Shown piece after piece: positions 1 to 6,830 of a stretch of 11,590 bases of DNA. The notes below the pieces were generated by a model. The model worked only from the letters and a program-made list of their open reading frames with translations, ran no database searches and was not told where the DNA came from. A program made the position numbers and the translations under genes. The first letter of the stretch is position 1; each line of letters begins with the position of its first letter. Origin of the DNA: an uncultured Alistipes sp. GTDB lineage: Bacteria; Bacteroidota; Bacteroidia; Bacteroidales; Rikenellaceae. The stretch lies in assembly GCA_900549685.1 (NCBI GenBank), contig UROX01000076.1:1-11590 (forward strand), written 5' to 3'.

Positions 1-727
1 GAGAGTTCGTTATGGGGTATGTTCGACAAACGTGTCGGTTCATCCGTCTATCTGGAGTCGAGCACGAAGAATCTCCGCCATTTCGATATGTGGCATCGTC
101 TGCCGGAACGGTATCGTTACTGCCGCCATTCTACCCGAAGCGAATTCAGGGATTATGTCTTTAATCGGGCAGCCTCGGAATTTTTCGAGTTACCGGGGTG
201 CCGGTGTTTCGGAGACCGGTTCGATTGTCCCGGAAGGACTGTCCGATAGGGAGGATTTTTCATGCGTATGGAGGGGCAGACGCCGAGGAAATGTTTCGGC
301 TGTTTGTGAAATGTATGCGAGATCGACGAATGCGGCTTCGGATGCGACAGTGCTTAAATGTCGATATGTTGTAATCCCTGTTTTCTTGGCGTAGCGTAGG
401 CGAAAGGGGTTCCCGGATGCGGTGCGGCGGGAGGAGAAATTTCGTAGATCGTTGTCTGAGACGGTCAGGGGGAGCTGTGGATTGTCGCCGTCCGAAGGAA
501 AGTGTGGCCGGCGAGTTCCGCAAACGGGGAGTGGCAGGCTGGCGGTAGTCGTTATCGACAGAAGCCGCACTGAGGCTCCTGTGTCGTTTTCGGATGGGGC
601 TTATCTTTTCCGCAAAGGGTGCGGCCGACAGGGAATTTTATGCTGCCGGCCGGACTTGTTGTCGGAAGACTTTGCAGCGCGGGTCGTGCAGGACGGGCGG
701 AGCGTGCGCCGCTCGGAAGCTACGAGG
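1..727. other. Long stretch without a convincing gene
   Basis: No gene can be supported here. Two plus-strand frames are open from the left edge (to about 249 and about 394). The first could be the 3' end of a gene lying to the left, but its third-codon-position GC is only about 57% (47 of 82 codons by my count), the protein resembles no family I know, and the second frame is open over the same bases. A minus-strand open frame at 190-570 is rich in Pro, Arg, Ser and Thr, as antisense or random frames usually are. The region holds the downstream flank of the ABC exporter gene, including a hairpin at 622-652. I see no tRNA, repeat array or promoter match of good quality. Confidence 0.6.
622..652 (-). 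terminator. Hairpin downstream of the ABC exporter gene (possible terminator)
   Basis: Read on the minus strand, CGGCCGGCAG and CTGTCGGCCG form a 10-base-pair stem with one G-U pair around an 11-base loop, about 75 to 105 bases after the stop codon of the ABC exporter gene. On the plus strand the same bases give an A-C mismatch, so the structure favours minus-strand RNA. There is no U-run after it, so an intrinsic terminator is only inferred. A shorter hairpin (GAGCG/CGCTC, 700-714) lies closer to the stop codon. Confidence 0.35.
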
Positions 728-2557
728 CTATTCTTCGATCTGCTGCATTTCGATCAGTTTGGCGTAGATGCCGTGCAGGTTCATCAGTTCCTGATGGGTG
801 CCCTGTTCGGCAATACGGCCCTGGTCGATGACGATGATGCGGTCGGCATTGTGGATCGTGCTCAGTCGGTGGGCGATGACCAGCGAGGTGCGTCCTTCGA
901 GCAGCGAGTCGAGCGCTCCCTGTACCAGCATTTCCGATTCGGTATCCAGGGCCGAGGTCGCCTCGTCGAGGATCAGGATTTCGGGATTTTTCAGCACGGC
1001 CCGGGCGATGCTCAACCGTTGGCGCTGGCCTCCGGAGAGTTTCATACCCCGGTCGCCGATGTTGGTCCGGTAGCCGTTTTCGGTCTCCATGATGAAGCTG
1101 TCGGCGTTGGCTACGCGGGCGGCGTTGCGCACTTCTTCGTCCGTCGCATCCCGTTTGCCGAGCCTCAGGTTGTTTTCTATCGTGTCGTTGAACAGCACGG
1201 TGTCCTGCGACACGACGCCGATGTGCTCGCGCAGGCTTCCGATGCGGTAACGACGGATGTCGATGCCGTCGATGAGGATCTCGCCGCTCTGTACGTCGTA
1301 GAATCGCGGGATCAGATCGGAGAGCGTCGATTTGCCTCCGCCCGACGGGCCGACGAGTGCGACGGTTTCGCCTTTGCGGATCGTGAAGCTCACACCCCGG
1401 ATCACCTCCTTGTTTTCGTACGAGAACCGCACGTTGCGGAATTCGATACCTTCCCGCAGGGTTTCCATCGGAACGGCGTCGGGAGCGTCGGCGATCTTGC
1501 TTTTTTCGTCGAGCAGGGCCAGTACGCGTTCTCCGGCTGCGATACCCTGGTTGATGTTGGCGAAGGCGTCGGTGAATGAACGCAGGGGGCGGGTGATCTG
1601 TGTGAAAATACCCAGATAGGCGATGAAACCGCTGGCGGCCAAATCGCCGCCCAGCACCAGAGAGCCGCCGTAGACGAGCAGGATGGAGGCCGTCGTGATG
1701 CCCATGAATTCGCTGGCCGGCGAGGCCAGTTGCTGGCGTCGGGCCATGCCGAGCGATATGCGGGAGAACTGTCCGTTGAGACGGTGGAATTTGTCGGTGA
1801 TGTAGCCTATGGCGTTGTAGCTTTTGAGGATCTTGATGCCCGAGAGCGATTCGTCCATCAGGCTCACGATGTCGGCGAAACGTTCCTGCGCCTCGGTGGC
1901 CGAGCGGCGCAGCCGTTTGACGATCGTGCCGATGACCAACGCCACCAGCGGCAGGAAGAGGGCCGAGAAGATCGTCAGTTTCCACGAGATGAGCAACAGC
2001 GCCACCATATAACCGATGATGAGGAACGGATCGCGGAACGCCACCTGGAGCGTGTTGGTGATGCAGAACTGCACGACCTGCACGTCGGACGATATTTTCG
2101 ATATGATGTCGCCTTTGCGTTCGTTGCTGAAATATCCGGTGTGCATGCCCGTCACGTTGTCGTAGACTTTGTTGCGCAGGCGTTCGAGCGTCCGTATGCG
2201 CATCGTTTCGATCGTGCGCTGGCCCAGATAGCGGAACAGGTTGCTCAACAGCGACGAGGTGATGATGAACAGGCCCAGGAAGATCAATACCTCCATGCCT
2301 GAATAGTTTTCGCCGAATAGTTTGTACAGCAGGAAATTGATGAATTCCCTCAGGTAGTCCATGTTCAGTTCGAAGGGCGGCATCTCGCGGACCCGTTCGA
2401 CAGCGCCGCTCTGGTCGAAAAGCGTGTCGAGGATGGGGATGATGAGCACGAAGTTGAACGTGTTGAACACTGCGTAGAACAGGGTATAGAAAAAGTAGGG
2501 AACGGCGTATTTTTCGATGGGTTTCGCGAATCCGAGCAGTCGCCAGTAGGTATTCAT
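728..2557 (-). CDS. ABC exporter half-transporter, MsbA-like (permease-ATPase fusion)
   Basis: This 609-residue protein is a type IV ABC exporter half-transporter that should work as a homodimer in the inner membrane and use ATP to flip or export a lipid or other hydrophobic substrate. The transmembrane domain covers about residues 15-340, with hydrophobic segments near 20-40, 88-108, 165-187, 192-212 and 283-305 and a longer periplasmic loop between the first two. The nucleotide-binding domain covers about 370-605: Walker A GPSGGGKST at 403-411, Q-loop Gln451, signature LSGGQ at 507-511, Walker B ILILDE ending at Glu532, and H-loop His563. All catalytic residues are present, so it should be active. 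ATG at 2557 gives an N-terminus typical of the family and lies just downstream of a -7 promoter match. It is transcribed divergently from trpS. Substrate is not shown by the sequence; lipid A flippase (MsbA) is possible, but Bacteroidota carry several such paralogues. Confidence 0.93.
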   Translation of the reverse strand: MNTYWRLLGFAKPIEKYAVPYFFYTLFYAVFNTFNFVLIIPILDTLFDQSGAVERVREMPPFELNMDYLREFINFLLYKLFGENYSGMEVLIFLGLFIITSSLLSNLFRYLGQRTIETMRIRTLERLRNKVYDNVTGMHTGYFSNERKGDIISKISSDVQVVQFCITNTLQVAFRDPFLIIGYMVALLLISWKLTIFSALFLPLVALVIGTIVKRLRRSATEAQERFADIVSLMDESLSGIKILKSYNAIGYITDKFHRLNGQFSRISLGMARRQQLASPASEFMGITTASILLVYGGSLVLGGDLAASGFIAYLGIFTQITRPLRSFTDAFANINQGIAAGERVLALLDEKSKIADAPDAVPMETLREGIEFRNVRFSYENKEVIRGVSFTIRKGETVALVGPSGGGKSTLSDLIPRFYDVQSGEILIDGIDIRRYRIGSLREHIGVVSQDTVLFNDTIENNLRLGKRDATDEEVRNAARVANADSFIMETENGYRTNIGDRGMKLSGGQRQRLSIARAVLKNPEILILDEATSALDTESEMLVQGALDSLLEGRTSLVIAHRLSTIHNADRIIVIDQGRIAEQGTHQELMNLHGIYAKLIEMQQIEE

Positions 2558-2583
2558 TTCAGAGGTGGGGTTGATGCGAGAGA

Positions 2584-2591
2584 CAAAAGTA
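2584..2591 (-). promoter_or_regulatory. Bacteroidota -7 promoter element for the ABC exporter gene
   Basis: On the minus strand this reads TACTTTTG, a full match to the Bacteroidota -7 consensus TAnnTTTG. It would start transcription about 20 bases before the ATG at 2557. No exact TTTG -33 box lies at the expected 19 to 21 bases upstream, so the -33 element is weak or absent. Confidence 0.5.
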
Positions 2592-2659
2592 ATCCATTTT
2601 TTCGATTTAACTACTATTATATTTCGAAGGCCGGGAGGCCTTTTGTCCGGTAAATTTCG

Positions 2660-2667
2660 TAAGTTTG
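2660..2667 (+). promoter_or_regulatory. Bacteroidota -7 promoter element for trpS
   Basis: The bases read TAAGTTTG, a full match to the -7 consensus TAnnTTTG, and predict a start of transcription about 18 bases before the trpS ATG at 2692. A TTTG occurs at 2642-2645, but only 14 bases upstream, shorter than the usual spacing. The leader contains the A/T-rich run AATATTAATAA, which may help ribosome loading in a group that makes little use of Shine-Dalgarno pairing. Confidence 0.5.
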
Positions 2668-2691
2668 CCTTCCGAATATTAATAACGCAAT

Positions 2692-3693
2692 ATGGAAACT
2701 GTACTGAGCGGAATACGATCCACCGGAAACCTGCATCTGGGCAACTATTTCGGTGCGCTGAAGAACTTTGTCAAAATGCAGCATACCGACCGCTGCTTTT
2801 TCTTCATAGCCGACTATCACTCGCTGACGACGCATCCCGATCCTGCGATCCTGCATGCGAATGTCACCAACGTGCTGTCGGAATACCTGGCCGCGGGACT
2901 CGATCCCGACGTGGCGACGATCTATGTCCAGAGCGACGTACCGGAAGTGACCGAGCTGTCGCTGCTGTTGAGCATGCACGCTTTCGTCGGCGAGCTGGAA
3001 CGCACGGCTTCGTTCAAGGACAAAATCCGCAAGCAGCCCGAAAATGTCAATATCGGTCTGTTGAGCTATCCGGTGCTGATGGCCGCCGATATTTTGCAGC
3101 ATCGGGCCACGCGTGTGCCGGTGGGCAAGGACCAGGAGCAGCACCTCGAGCTGACCCGCCGTTTCGCCCGTCGTTTCAACCAGATCTACGGCGTGGAATA
3201 TTTCCCCGAATGCCAGCCCTATGTCTTCAGCGGCGAAGGACTCGTGAAGATTCCCGGACTGGACGGATCGGGCAAGATGGGTAAGTCGGAAGGAAACGGC
3301 ATCTATCTGTCGGACAGCGACGCGGCGATCCGCAAGAAGGTGATGAAAGCCGTGACCGACTCGGGCCCCACGGCACCCGACAGCCCGATGCCCGAAGTGA
3401 TCGCCAACCTGTTCACGTTGCTGCGCGTGGTTTCGACCGAAGATACGGTGCAGCATTTCTCCGAATTGTGGAACCGTTGCGAGATCCGTTACGGCGACCT
3501 GAAAAAACAGCTGGCCGAAGATATCATCAAGGTCGTGGCTCCGATCCGGGCGCGGATTCAGGATATCGCTGCCGACGAGGCCTATCTGGCGAAGGTCGTG
3601 CGGCAGGGGGCCGAGAAAGCGCGGGAAAGTGCCGGAAAAACGGTCGCCGACGTGCGGGAGATCATGGGTATCAAACCTTTTGGAACCCGTTAA
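2692..3693 (+). CDS. trpS: Tryptophanyl-tRNA synthetase
   Basis: This cytoplasmic class I aminoacyl-tRNA synthetase joins L-tryptophan to tRNA-Trp using ATP. It is 333 residues, the usual bacterial TrpRS length. The HIGH-type motif is GNLHLGNY at 12-19 (His15, Asn18), followed by the Rossmann fold. The segment YPVLMAADIL at 126-135 carries Asp133, at the position that reads the tryptophan indole nitrogen. GKDQEQHLELTR at 145-156 is also typical. The KMSKS loop appears as KMGKS at 195-199, followed by EGN. The C-terminal helical anticodon-binding part ends with MGIKPFGTR. The ATG at 2692 places the catalytic start motif METVLSGIRSTG at the very N-terminus, as in other TrpRS. It is divergent from the ABC exporter gene, has its own -7 element, and is followed after 98 bases by the CLC gene on the same strand. 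Confidence 0.96.
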   Translation: METVLSGIRSTGNLHLGNYFGALKNFVKMQHTDRCFFFIADYHSLTTHPDPAILHANVTNVLSEYLAAGLDPDVATIYVQSDVPEVTELSLLLSMHAFVGELERTASFKDKIRKQPENVNIGLLSYPVLMAADILQHRATRVPVGKDQEQHLELTRRFARRFNQIYGVEYFPECQPYVFSGEGLVKIPGLDGSGKMGKSEGNGIYLSDSDAAIRKKVMKAVTDSGPTAPDSPMPEVIANLFTLLRVVSTEDTVQHFSELWNRCEIRYGDLKKQLAEDIIKVVAPIRARIQDIAADEAYLAKVVRQGAEKARESAGKTVADVREIMGIKPFGTR

Positions 3694-3710
3694 ACGACAA
3701 ACATATCGGG

Positions 3711-3745
3711 CGTGCCGGTCCGTTCGGATAGACGGGCCGGCGACG
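3711..3745 (+). promoter_or_regulatory. Strong hairpin between trpS and the CLC gene
   Basis: GCCGGTCCGT (3714-3723) pairs with ACGGGCCGGC (3732-3741) over 10 base pairs with one G-U pair and an 8-base loop. CGT (3711-3713) extends it by pairing with ACG (3743-3745) past a single bulged G. No U-run follows, so it is not a canonical intrinsic terminator. It begins 18 bases after the trpS stop and ends 46 bases before the CLC start. It may cause partial termination, protect the trpS mRNA 3' end, or separate expression of the two genes; these roles are inference. Confidence 0.45.
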
Positions 3746-3791
3746 TTCCGACTCGGGAAAGCCTTTTCGAACCCCTTCGACGAGAGACGAT

Positions 3792-5579
3792 ATGGCACGG
3801 ATCAAGAACCGGATATCGATCCTGTACCGCTACCTCATCATAGCGACCAAACGGCTTACGGACAAGCAGTTGATGATTCTGCTCGCCATCGTCGTGGGGT
3901 TGGCCGCCGGGTTGGCCGCCTATCTGTTCGAACGGACGCTGGGCCTGTTCCGGTATATGCTGACCAGCTGGTTCGATATCGACCGGGCGAGCGTGTTCTA
4001 TCTGTTCTACCCGGTGATCGGGATCGTCATCGCGACGTTGCTGGTCAAATACCTCATCCGCGACAACATCAGCGAGGGCGTGACCCGCGTGCTCTATGCC
4101 ATGAGCAAGAAGGGGTCGCGCATCAAGCCGCATAACTGTTATTCGTCCATCCTCGCCAGTTCGGCGACCATCGGCTTCGGCGGTTCGGTGGGTCCCGAGG
4201 CGCCCATCGTGCTGACGGGTTCGGCCATCGGTTCGAACATTGGCCGCTTCATGCGGCTCAATTACAAGAATGTCACACTGCTGTTGAGCTGCGGGGCTGC
4301 GGCCGCACTGTCGGCCGTGTTCAAGGCGCCCATCACGGGCGTTGTCTTCGTGCTCGAAATTCTGATGCTCGACATTACCGTCGCATCGATCATTCCGCTG
4401 TTGATTTCGGCTGTGACGGCCACGACGCTGATGTTCTTCCTCAACGGATTTGATCCGGTGTTCAACATCGACCTCAAACATGTCTTCGAGCTGCGGCACC
4501 TGCCTTTCTACGTCGCGCTGGGGCTGATCTGCGGATTGATGTCCTACTATTTCACACGCATCAATTCGGCCATATCGTCCCAATTCGCCCGCATCCGGAG
4601 TATGTACCGGAAGTGGATCGTCGGCGGGCTGGTTATCGGCGTGCTGATCTTCCTGTTTCCGCCGCTTTACGGCGAAGGCTACGAGTCGCTGACCGACCTG
4701 ATGTATGCCAATACGGACGCCCTGTTCAACAATTCGCTGTTCTTCCGCTATCGGCATACGGGATGGGTCGTGGCGCTGTATCTGCTGGCGACGCTGTTTT
4801 TCAAGGTCGTGGCCATGTCGGCCACCAACGGAGCCGGAGGGGTGGGCGGGTCGTTCGCTCCGTCGCTTTTCGTCGGTGCGTTCACCGGGGCCACGATGGT
4901 CTATATCCTCAACCTTGTTTTCGGATTCGATCTGCCGATCGTGCCCTTTACGCTCGTCGGTATGGCCGGAGTCATGTCGGGCGTGATGAACGCGCCGCTG
5001 ACGTCGATCTTTCTGATCGCCGAGCTGACCAACGGCTATTCGCTATTCGTGCCGCTGATGCTCGTCGCCGCGCTGTCGTTCACGCTGGGCTACTACCTCG
5101 AACCTTATTCGATCTATACGAAAAAACTCTCCCAGAGCGGCGAACTGCTCACGCACAACAAGGACCGCTCCGTGCTCGTCTTTCTGAACCTTTCCACCCT
5201 GATCGAGACGGACTTCTATAAAATATCGATGGATACGACGCTGGGCGACGTGGTCAAGCTGATTTCGACGGTGCGCCGCAACATCTTTCCCGTCGTCAGT
5301 CGCGACGGGACGCTGCTGGGCGTCGTGCAGCTCGACGACCTGCGGGCCGATATGTTCGATGCGTCGAAGTACGGTACAACGATCGACAACTACATGATTC
5401 CTCCGCCCGATCTGATCTATCCCAACGAGCAGATCGGCAGTGTGCTGGATGCTTTCGAGGGGTCGAAGGCGTGGATGCTGCCCGTCGTGTCGGGCGAGGG
5501 CAAATACCTCGGCTTCATTTCCAAGTCGCGTATTCTGGCCGCCTATCGCGAGCAGCTGATGGCGATCAGCGAGGAATGA
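3792..5579 (+). CDS. CLC-family chloride channel/transporter with two C-terminal CBS domains
   Basis: This 595-residue inner-membrane protein belongs to the CLC family, which moves chloride or related anions by channel or H+/anion exchange and works as a homodimer. The membrane part covers about residues 28-440. Family landmarks are GGSVGPEAP at 130-138, with Glu136 at the outer gating glutamate position; the helix GAAAALSAVFKAP at 168-180; GGSFAP at 352-357; and the C-terminal half repeat MNAPLTSIFLIAELT at 399-413. A cytoplasmic pair of CBS domains follows (about 475-532 and 536-590), likely sensing nucleotides. Two features are atypical: aligned to E. coli ClcA, the inner proton glutamate (Glu203) is Ile190, and the GSGIP filter motif reads SEGVT at 94-98. 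The ATG at 3792 gives a charged N-terminal helix before the first membrane segment. It follows trpS by 98 bases and may share its transcript. Ion selectivity and channel versus exchanger mode cannot be told from sequence. Confidence 0.93.
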   Translation: MARIKNRISILYRYLIIATKRLTDKQLMILLAIVVGLAAGLAAYLFERTLGLFRYMLTSWFDIDRASVFYLFYPVIGIVIATLLVKYLIRDNISEGVTRVLYAMSKKGSRIKPHNCYSSILASSATIGFGGSVGPEAPIVLTGSAIGSNIGRFMRLNYKNVTLLLSCGAAAALSAVFKAPITGVVFVLEILMLDITVASIIPLLISAVTATTLMFFLNGFDPVFNIDLKHVFELRHLPFYVALGLICGLMSYYFTRINSAISSQFARIRSMYRKWIVGGLVIGVLIFLFPPLYGEGYESLTDLMYANTDALFNNSLFFRYRHTGWVVALYLLATLFFKVVAMSATNGAGGVGGSFAPSLFVGAFTGATMVYILNLVFGFDLPIVPFTLVGMAGVMSGVMNAPLTSIFLIAELTNGYSLFVPLMLVAALSFTLGYYLEPYSIYTKKLSQSGELLTHNKDRSVLVFLNLSTLIETDFYKISMDTTLGDVVKLISTVRRNIFPVVSRDGTLLGVVQLDDLRADMFDASKYGTTIDNYMIPPPDLIYPNEQIGSVLDAFEGSKAWMLPVVSGEGKYLGFISKSRILAAYREQLMAISEE

Positions 5580-5938
5580 TAGGGGCGTGCGGATTCTCAG
5601 AAATGGCGCTGTCCCGGTGTCGGAAAGGCGGGAATGTCGGCATGGCCGGCAGATGAGATGATGGAATGCAAGGGAGCACGATTCGGTTTTCTTCGTGCGT
5701 TCTCCTTTGAAATACCGTTTCTGTCGTGGTTCCCGGGATTGTGCTCTGAGATTTTTGCCCGGACGGGACGATGGGGAAACGCGGTTTGCGGCTGTGAATC
5801 CCGGATATAAATTTACACTCTTTCGATACGCCGAAATGTGAATTCGGTAGGTCCTGAAACAGAAACAACGATCCCGGAGCTATATGCGGGCGACGGCCGG
5901 TGCCGGTCGTAAGAAAGGACTGCCCGTCTGTTCTGCCT
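5580..5938. other. Gap between the convergent CLC and BlaI-family genes
   Basis: The plus-strand CLC gene and the minus-strand repressor gene converge on this 359-base gap. I see no gene: the 100-residue minus-strand frame at 5566-5868 overlaps the CLC 3' end and has no family resemblance. Weak hairpins occur at 5635-5651 (GTCGGC/GCCGGC, three-base loop) and 5893-5910 (ACGGCCGG/CCGGTCGT), neither with a U-run. CCGGGATT at 5733-5740 is repeated inverted as AATCCCGG at 5797-5804, and ATCCCGG recurs at 5871-5877. No BlaR1/M56 peptidase gene follows the repressor here. Confidence 0.6.
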
Positions 5939-6337
5939 TCAGTTTTCGTCGGCTTTCTGCCGGATAATGCGAGCGGCTGTTTTCGTCTCTTCGGTAGGGA
6001 TATCGCCCTGTTCGCAGAGAAACGAGACCATGCCGGAGAACGATCCGTCGAAGAAATTGGCGAGTATGTTCTGCATCACGTGTTGCGTGTAGGTGCGTTT
6101 GTCGAACAGGGGGTAATAGCGGTAACTTTTTCCGTAGGCTTCGTGGGCGACGACTCCTTTTTTCTCCAATACCCGGATGACGGTGGATACCGTGTTGTAG
6201 GCGGGTTTGGGTTCGGCCATCTCTTCGATGATCTGGGCGACGAACGCGGCTTCCTTACGCCACAGGATCTGCATGATTTCCAATTCCGCACGGGTCAGTT
6301 CCCTCGATGGACCCGTAGCGACTTTCAAGCGTTTCAT
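5939..6337 (-). CDS. BlaI/MecI-family winged-helix transcriptional repressor, orphan
   Basis: This 132-residue cytoplasmic DNA-binding protein matches the BlaI/MecI/CopY family in length and layout. The winged-helix domain covers about residues 12-80: LTRAELEIMQILW at 14-26 starts helix 1, AYNTVSTVIRVLEKKG at 46-61 holds the recognition helix, and the wing follows with YGKSYRYYP at 68-76. The C-terminal dimerisation helices run from about 81 to 130. In the staphylococcal proteins repression is relieved by cleavage at an Asn-Phe bond; by rough alignment the matching site here is Ser105-Phe106, while an Asn-Phe pair sits nearby at 94-95. The usual partner, a BlaR1/M56 sensor peptidase, is absent on both sides, and no beta-lactamase gene is near. 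Autoregulation is suggested by a dyad-like TACAAATATA sequence over its promoter. The regulated genes are unknown; a beta-lactam link should not be assumed. Confidence 0.88.
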   Translation of the reverse strand: MKRLKVATGPSRELTRAELEIMQILWRKEAAFVAQIIEEMAEPKPAYNTVSTVIRVLEKKGVVAHEAYGKSYRYYPLFDKRTYTQHVMQNILANFFDGSFSGMVSFLCEQGDIPTEETKTAARIIRQKADEN

Positions 6338-6452
6338 TCTCAGTGAAAAATATCGGCGTTACATGGGGCATGCTCGATGCTCCGTTTTTCCGGGCCGGCG
6401 ATTGTTCCCGTATCGTGCGGACCGAGAGTCGATCGTGATAATCGGTTCGAAA

Positions 6453-6468
6453 GTACAAATATACAGTT
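6453..6468 (-). promoter_or_regulatory. Promoter -7 element and candidate operator of the BlaI-family gene
   Basis: On the minus strand 6456-6463 reads TATATTTG, a full match to the -7 consensus TAnnTTTG, about 120 bases before the ATG at 6337, so the leader would be long. The surrounding GTACAAATATAC (6453-6464) is an imperfect inverted repeat (8 of 12 positions symmetric) resembling the TACA/TGTA half-sites bound by BlaI/MecI-type repressors. A repressor bound here would cover the promoter. Operator function is inferred. No -33 TTTG is seen at the usual distance. Confidence 0.4.
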
Positions 6469-6469
6469 T

Positions 6470-6740
6470 ATTTTCGATATTCCCGAGGCTCTTTCCGAAG
6501 GAGCGTTCTGCGGGGCGGATTGTGCGGTGGGCGTCGGGGACGGTGTGCGCTCCGGTCGGAAAAGGATGTTTGTGAGGTGCTTACCGGAACAGGGGGCGGA
6601 CTCGGGGCATTCGCTTTGCGGCGGTCGCAAGGAAGACGTAAAAGAGGTGCGGCGGTTTCGCTGCGTCGAATGGCAGACGGAGGTGCGAGAGGAGGGAGGC
6701 GGGCTTTGCCGGCGGATGTATAGGGGATCGGAAAATAAAA
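6470..6740. other. G-rich stretch without a recognised gene
   Basis: No gene is supported. A plus-strand open frame (6377-6871) runs through this region, but it crosses the terminator hairpin and enters the DUF975 gene antisense, and its protein looks random. By my count 6481-6720 on the plus strand has 106 G and 49 C. A weak plus-strand promoter-like TATTTTCG lies at 6469-6476, and a bidirectional-looking terminator lies at the right end, so a plus-strand small RNA is possible but unproven. Confidence 0.5.
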
Positions 6741-6776
6741 TACCCTTACCGCATATTTGCAGTAAGGGTGTTTTTA
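6734..6776 (-). terminator. Intrinsic terminator after the DUF975 gene, possibly bidirectional
   Basis: ACCCTTAC (6742-6749) pairs with GTAAGGGT (6762-6769) over 8 base pairs, and inside it GCA/TGC closes a TATT tetraloop past a single C-A mismatch. On the minus strand the stem is followed by TATTTTATTTT, a good U-rich tail, about 60 bases after the DUF975 gene stop. On the plus strand it is followed by GTTTTTAT, so it could also stop plus-strand transcripts coming from the left, although no gene is seen there. Confidence 0.85.
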
Positions 6777-6830
6777 TATTCATTTACCGAAGCGGGGCGG
6801 CCGGACGGTTCCGGGACGCCGACGATCCGA

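Noticed and set aside
422..1579. Long plus-strand open frame (385 codons) over the ABC exporter gene
   Set aside because: It is antisense to the ABC exporter gene, whose every family motif is intact on the minus strand; high GC makes long antisense frames common here.
720..1985. Long minus-strand open frame (421 codons) overlapping the ABC exporter gene
   Set aside because: It is a shifted frame of the same gene, rich in Arg, His and Pro, with no family features.
2692..3791. Tryptophan attenuation or T-box control of trpS
   Set aside because: The leader before trpS is only about 20 to 30 bases long, with no Trp-codon run and no T-box sequence; the hairpin lies after trpS rather than before it.
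2617..4757. Minus-strand open frames antisense to trpS and the CLC gene (393 and 355 codons)
   Set aside because: They lie opposite two clearly recognised genes and have the His/Gln/Arg-rich look of antisense translation.
5566..5868. 100-codon minus-strand open frame downstream of the repressor gene
   Set aside because: It overlaps the 3' end of the CLC gene, has no promoter match, and its protein is low in hydrophobic order and matches no family; it is not an M56 peptidase.
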